Shown here in pieces: positions 28,214-32,325 of a stretch of 32,325 nt of DNA. The notes under the pieces are model-generated. The model was not told where the DNA came from. It saw only the letters and a program-made list of their open reading frames with translations, and searched no databases. The position numbers were made by a program, and so were the translations under genes. How positions within the stretch are numbered: the stretch's first letter is position 1; every line of letters begins with the position of its first letter. This DNA comes from Flavobacteriaceae bacterium (lineage in GTDB: Bacteria > Bacteroidota > Bacteroidia > Flavobacteriales > Flavobacteriaceae), in assembly GCA_947371275.1 (NCBI GenBank), contig CANBOV010000030.1, forward strand, positions 1 to 32,325, in the 5' to 3' direction.

Positions 28214-30466
28214 TTAACCGTTAATTTTTAATTTCATCCCCGGTTTTAAACTTTCGTTTTTAATTCCATTCCACTTTTTGATGTCGGAAATAGTTACGCC
28301 AGGGTATTTTTTAGCGATGCTAAATAAAGAGTCCCCTTTTTTTACATAATATAATTTTACTTCGTCTCTTTCGTTGGCGGCTATGCTTTCTTTTTTGGAA
28401 GGTTTAGCTTCGTTGAGGGCCACTTCTTTTTTAGAAACAATTATGGAAGCACCTACTTTAATGTTGTTATCATTAAGGTTGTTCCATTCTTTAAGATCAT
28501 CGATTGCTGTATTGTATTTTTTAGCAATGCCTGCAATGTTGTCCCCTTTTTTGACTTTGTATTCAACTATTTTAGTTTCGGTTTTAGGCTCTTCTACTTT
28601 AGTTTTTTCATCATTGTTGGCTAAAGCTAATTTGGAACCTAGTTGCACATTCATATCTTCAAGGTTGTTCCATTTTTTTAAATCTTCTAGACTAACATTG
28701 AATTTTTTGGCGATGCTGAAAAGGTTATCCCCTTTTTGAACTTGATAGTAATCGTTTGGATTTTGAGTGGCGTTCGTATCGTTATCATTGGACGCTAAAC
28801 TTGTTTCGGTTTTGGCCTCCATAGGTTGTTTTCCTTTAACTTCTTTTCTAACTATGGTAACAATTTTCTCGTTTTTGATGATTTTTAAACTGGCTCCTGA
28901 GGCTATATTATTTCCCTTGATATGGTTCCATTTTTTTACTTCGGCTACTGAAACTCCATATTTATCTGATATTTCACCTAGGTTATCCCCTTTTTTGACT
29001 TTGTGGTATTTGATCACATCCTTATAAGAAACGACTTTTTCCTCTTTGAAAACTTTCGTTGTATTAGCGGCCAACGCTGTTGATTCTTTCACGGCAATAG
29101 AATCTGGTTTGACTACTTTTTTATCTTTAACCGCTATTGCTTCTACGGTATAAATCTTTAGTTTCTTCCCAACGGGAGCTTTACTACTTCTTAAGTGATT
29201 CCATTTTTTTAGGTCTTCCATTGCAATTCCGTATTTCTCGGAGATTTCGCTAAGGCTGTCCCCACGTCTCACTCGGTGGAATTTTACTCTAGTTTTGGAA
29301 GTGCTAACCGAGTCTCTTGCGGCCAGCATGCTTTCGTATGGTCTTTCTCTTCTGCTTTCTTCGTATTGAACATAAGCGTAAATCTTATCTTCATTGGAGG
29401 TAAACACAGCTACTTTATCGATTGGCAATCTAAGGTAATGATCTTCACCGGTTATGAAAGGCACCACTTCTCTTTTGTAGGATGGGTTTAAGAACTGTAA
29501 TTCTGCTACTGGAACATCTAACAACTGAGAGATTTGTTTGAATGTCATGGTATTTTTAATCATGATCGTATCGGTAGCGAAATGATTGGCAATGGCTCTA
29601 TCGGGTTTGATTCCGTGTTCTTTATGGTATTCAAAAATGTACATCGTCGCTAAGAAAGCTGGTAAGTACCCTTGCGTTTCTTTGGGTAAATATTTTCTAA
29701 TGTTCCAATAGTTTTGTTGGCCCCCTGAGCGTCTTATGGCTTTGGCCACATTACCTGGTCCAGAGTTGTAAGAGGCTAACACTAAATCCCAATCACCAAA
29801 GATGTTGTACATGTTGGTCATGTATTGGGTGGCGGCATTACTGGCTTTTAAAGGATCATTTCTATCATCAACGTATGTATTGATGTTTAGGTTGTATTGT
29901 TTCCCGGTTTGGTACATGAATTGCCATAAACCTGTGGCGCCTACTCTTGAAACGGCTCTAGGATTTAAAGCTGATTCCACTACGGCTAAATATTTTATTT
30001 CTAATGGAATATTTTGTGATGCTAGAGATTCTTCAAACATTGGGAAATAGAATTGAGAGATTCCCATTAAGCGTTCGAAAGATTTTTTTCTGTATTTTAA
30101 AAAGGATTTAATAACGTTTTCTAGCCCTTGATTGTACTCGATGTTGAAGGGCGATTTTTCGTCCATTTTCTTTAGCCTTTCTTTTAGAAGGGCTGTTGGT
30201 AATTCGTAATCTACTTTTTCATCAACATTGATGTTTTTGATGTCAAGTGTTAGTTCGTTGTACAAATCCAAACTAGCTAATTCTTTCATCCATAGACTAT
30301 CGATGCAAGAAGCAATCTTGTCGTGTACGAAAGTGGCTTTGATTGAATCTAAGACCTGTTTGTTGGTTAAATCTTTTTTAAACGGAGCAATGCTTAGATC
30401 GTCTTGGGCAAAAATTACCGAAGAGACTGAAATAAGCGCAAGCGTTACTATTTTTTTACAATTCAT
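28214..30466 (-). CDS. MltD-like lytic transglycosylase with five C-terminal LysM domains
   Basis: ESALNPRAVSRVGATGLWQFMYQTGKQYNLNI...ASYNSGPGNVAKAIRRSGG; five copies of VKKGDNLxxIAKKYxVxxxDLKKWNxL. Start at MNCKKI (ORF opens at 30481). Confidence 0.92.
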   Translation of the reverse strand: MNCKKIVTLALISVSSVIFAQDDLSIAPFKKDLTNKQVLDSIKATFVHDKIASCIDSLWMKELASLDLYNELTLDIKNINVDEKVDYELPTALLKERLKKMDEKSPFNIEYNQGLENVIKSFLKYRKKSFERLMGISQFYFPMFEESLASQNIPLEIKYLAVVESALNPRAVSRVGATGLWQFMYQTGKQYNLNINTYVDDRNDPLKASNAATQYMTNMYNIFGDWDLVLASYNSGPGNVAKAIRRSGGQQNYWNIRKYLPKETQGYLPAFLATMYIFEYHKEHGIKPDRAIANHFATDTIMIKNTMTFKQISQLLDVPVAELQFLNPSYKREVVPFITGEDHYLRLPIDKVAVFTSNEDKIYAYVQYEESRRERPYESMLAARDSVSTSKTRVKFHRVRRGDSLSEISEKYGIAMEDLKKWNHLRSSKAPVGKKLKIYTVEAIAVKDKKVVKPDSIAVKESTALAANTTKVFKEEKVVSYKDVIKYHKVKKGDNLGEISDKYGVSVAEVKKWNHIKGNNIASGASLKIIKNEKIVTIVRKEVKGKQPMEAKTETSLASNDNDTNATQNPNDYYQVQKGDNLFSIAKKFNVSLEDLKKWNNLEDMNVQLGSKLALANNDEKTKVEEPKTETKIVEYKVKKGDNIAGIAKKYNTAIDDLKEWNNLNDNNIKVGASIIVSKKEVALNEAKPSKKESIAANERDEVKLYYVKKGDSLFSIAKKYPGVTISDIKKWNGIKNESLKPGMKLKING

Positions 30467-30500
30467 ATACTGAGGTATCAATGATATTTATCAAATTTGT

Positions 30501-30514
30501 AGGGTGTGCACCCT
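30501..30514. repeat. Short inverted repeat AGGGTG-TG-CACCCT
   Basis: Read directly; intergenic between pgk and the LysM gene. Confidence 0.85.
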
Positions 30515-30562
30515 GTTTATTTACAACGTAAATACTTGTATTTTATTGTGTTGCTTTTTTAA

Positions 30563-31750
30563 TTAATCTAAAATTGCAGCAATTCCGGGCAAGGTTCTTC
30601 CTTCTAACATTTCTAACATGGCTCCTCCTCCAGTTGATACGTAGCTCATTTTATCTTCTAAGCCAAATTGCTTTACTGCTGCTACTGAATCGCCTCCACC
30701 CACTAAGGAGAATGCGCCTTTTTCTGTAGCTTCTGCTATATAATTTCCTAAGGTAATGGTCCCATTTGCGAATGATTCCATTTCGAAAACCCCCAGTGGA
30801 CCATTCCAAAGAATGGTTTTGGAAGCCATAATAACTTCCTTAAAGTTTTCTAATGATTTTGGTCCGGCATCTAGTCCTTGCCATCCGTCGGGGATTTCGC
30901 GGACATCAACTATTTGGGTATGGGCATCGTTTGCAAAAGCATCAGCTGCCACGACATCAACAGGGATGTGAATGTGCACATTTTTTTGTTTGGCTAAATG
31001 CAAAATTTCTAAGGCTAGTTCTTGTTTGTCGTCTTCACAAATAGAATCTCCTACTTTACCTCCAAGCGCTTTGATGAATGTGAAGGTCATTCCGCCACCA
31101 ATAATCATGTGGTCAACTTTGTCTAAAATATTTTCAATTACGGTGATTTTGGAAGAAACTTTTGACCCACCTAAAATCGCCGTTACTGGCTTTACAGAAT
31201 TGTTTAAAACACGATTTAGGCTTTCAATTTCTTTGGCCAACAAGAGACCAAAACATTTATGTTCTGGAAAAAACTGCGCAATTATAGTGGTTGAGGCATG
31301 TGCTCTGTGTGCAGTACCAAAGGCGTCGTTTACATAGATATCCCCTAACGAAGCTAATTCTTTAGCAAAAGCAACATCACCCGCTTCTTCTTCCTTATAA
31401 AAACGTAGGTTTTCTAGCAACAATACTTCGCCTTGCTTTAGTTTATGGGCGGCATTTTGCGCTATATCCCCTATACAATCGGCAGCAAACTGAACGTTAA
31501 CTCCTAAAATTTCGGAGCATTTTGAAACGATATGGTGTAATGAAAACTGATCTTCTTTTCCTTTTGGTCTTCCTAAATGTGACATTAGAATAACACTTCC
31601 TCCTTGCGCTAGTATTGCATCAATAGTAGGCTTTGCGGCTTCAATTCTTGTAGCATCGGTAACGTTAAAATGTTCATCAAGAGGCACATTAAAATCGACA
31701 CGAATGATTGCTTTTTTGGTATTGAAATTAAAATCCTTAAGTGTTTTCAT
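30563..31750 (-). CDS. pgk: Phosphoglycerate kinase
   Basis: [73 protein letters not shown]. Confidence 0.97.
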   Translation of the reverse strand: MKTLKDFNFNTKKAIIRVDFNVPLDEHFNVTDATRIEAAKPTIDAILAQGGSVILMSHLGRPKGKEDQFSLHHIVSKCSEILGVNVQFAADCIGDIAQNAAHKLKQGEVLLLENLRFYKEEEAGDVAFAKELASLGDIYVNDAFGTAHRAHASTTIIAQFFPEHKCFGLLLAKEIESLNRVLNNSVKPVTAILGGSKVSSKITVIENILDKVDHMIIGGGMTFTFIKALGGKVGDSICEDDKQELALEILHLAKQKNVHIHIPVDVVAADAFANDAHTQIVDVREIPDGWQGLDAGPKSLENFKEVIMASKTILWNGPLGVFEMESFANGTITLGNYIAEATEKGAFSLVGGGDSVAAVKQFGLEDKMSYVSTGGGAMLEMLEGRTLPGIAAILD

Positions 31751-31778
31751 AAAGTAAATAGGTAGGTTTAAATTAGTG

Positions 31779-31786
31779 CAAAGATA
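31779..31786 (-). promoter_or_regulatory. Possible -7 element (TATCTTTG) for pgk
   Basis: CAAAGATA on + strand about 28 nt upstream of ATG 31750; no clear -33. Confidence 0.45.
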
Positions 31787-31840
31787 ATAAAAATTAATTT
31801 TATCGGTCTTTTTTGTGTTTTTATCGATGATTTTTAAGGC

Positions 31841-31852
31841 AACCTTAAGGTT
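31841..31852. repeat. Perfect 12-bp palindrome AACCTTAAGGTT
   Basis: Read directly; upstream of pgk. Confidence 0.9.
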
Positions 31853-32011
31853 TACTTCATTAATTTTCAGTTAATTACTAGATGCGCTTCACTATATCTA
31901 GGCTGAAACCTTAGGTAAAAAGAAGTAGTAATTTTAAAAGTAGCTTCAAAATGTTGGTGGAATCAAGCCTAACATATACTAGCGCAAAAAATACCGTATA
32001 GTAAGCATTAC

Positions 32012-32066
32012 CATGCTATATCCATGCTATATCCATGCTATATCCATGCTATAACTATGCTATAAC
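32012..32066 (-). repeat. 11-nt tandem repeat, five units: CATGCTATATC x3, CATGCTATAAC, TATGCTATAAC
   Basis: Read directly; the reverse complement of the main unit is GATATAGCATG, identical to the last unit of the 18747-18790 array. Confidence 0.97.
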
Positions 32067-32176
32067 TACCATTTAAATTAGATTGAAACCTACCTTAACA
32101 CTAGTTAATTCCACTAGATTTACGGCGTGGTTTCAAGGTGTTTTCTTTAGCTGAAAAATTCTGTTATATTTGCTGT

Positions 32177-32325
32177 ATGCAGTTTTCAGACGTATTAGGA
32201 CAGGATTATATTAAAAACCATTTGGTTAGCAGTGCTTTATCGGGCCGCATTCCGCATGCCCAATTGTTTGTTGGACCGGAGGGCAGTGGTACTTTGGCAA
32301 TGGCCATTGCGTATGCGCAGTTTAT
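32177..32325 (+). CDS. holB: DNA polymerase III subunit delta' (partial, runs off window)
   Basis: MQFSDVLGQDYIKNHLVSSALSGRIPHAQLFVGPEGSGTLAMAIAYAQF; P-loop-like GPEGSGT. Confidence 0.88.
   Translation, partial: MQFSDVLGQDYIKNHLVSSALSGRIPHAQLFVGPEGSGTLAMAIAYAQF

Noticed and set aside
28541-29010. Repeated DNA string CCCCTTTTTTGACTTTGT
   Set aside because: Explained by recurring LysM codons (KVKKGDN); not an independent repeat element.
28374-29491. Several + strand ORFs (e.g. 28374-28739, 28767-29027) opposite the LysM gene
   Set aside because: Antisense artefacts of a repetitive coding region; no plausible protein features.
32012-32066. CRISPR array or replication origin iterons
   Set aside because: No spacers, no initiator gene or DnaA-box cluster recognised; left as an unexplained tandem array.

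Overview
This looks like an ordinary chromosomal segment from a Flavobacterium-like member of the Bacteroidetes. The lineage call rests on AT-rich composition, TAnnTTTG-type promoters, a T9SS-type C-terminus and typical gene neighbourhoods. About 27 genes are visible: gpsA (partial), an NHL-repeat secreted protein, an iron alcohol dehydrogenase, nadD, gmk, a yicC-type gene, an EamA transporter, an ArsC/Spx-like gene, a DinB gene, a trans-sulfuration PLP enzyme, a SUF Fe-S locus (sufA-B-C-[four-helix-bundle ORF]-D-[antisense serine hydrolase]-S-[hypothetical]-E-sufT-like-DUF2480), DUF3078, an MBL-fold hydrolase, an S8 peptidase, an M1 peptidase, rnpA, an S41 peptidase, a tandem OmpA protein, a GNAT gene, a DUF4837-like gene, a lytic transglycosylase with five LysM domains, pgk, and holB (partial). 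I found no CRISPR, phage, IS transposase, rRNA or tRNA. The most interesting signals are small-scale. (i) A four-helix-bundle (IVP/S23-like) ORF between sufC and sufD is tightly bracketed by an exact 18-nt inverted repeat built from 7-nt AAAGTCA units that overlap neighbouring stop codons; it looks like a mobile or formerly mobile mini-cassette. (ii) A second 7-nt array (GGATTTA) likewise begins at a stop codon. (iii) Two related 11-nt tandem arrays sharing a GATATAG core lie about 13 kb apart in two divergent intergenic regions. (iv) An NHL propeller appears nested inside a split Ig-like domain. No new multi-gene defence-type system is evident.
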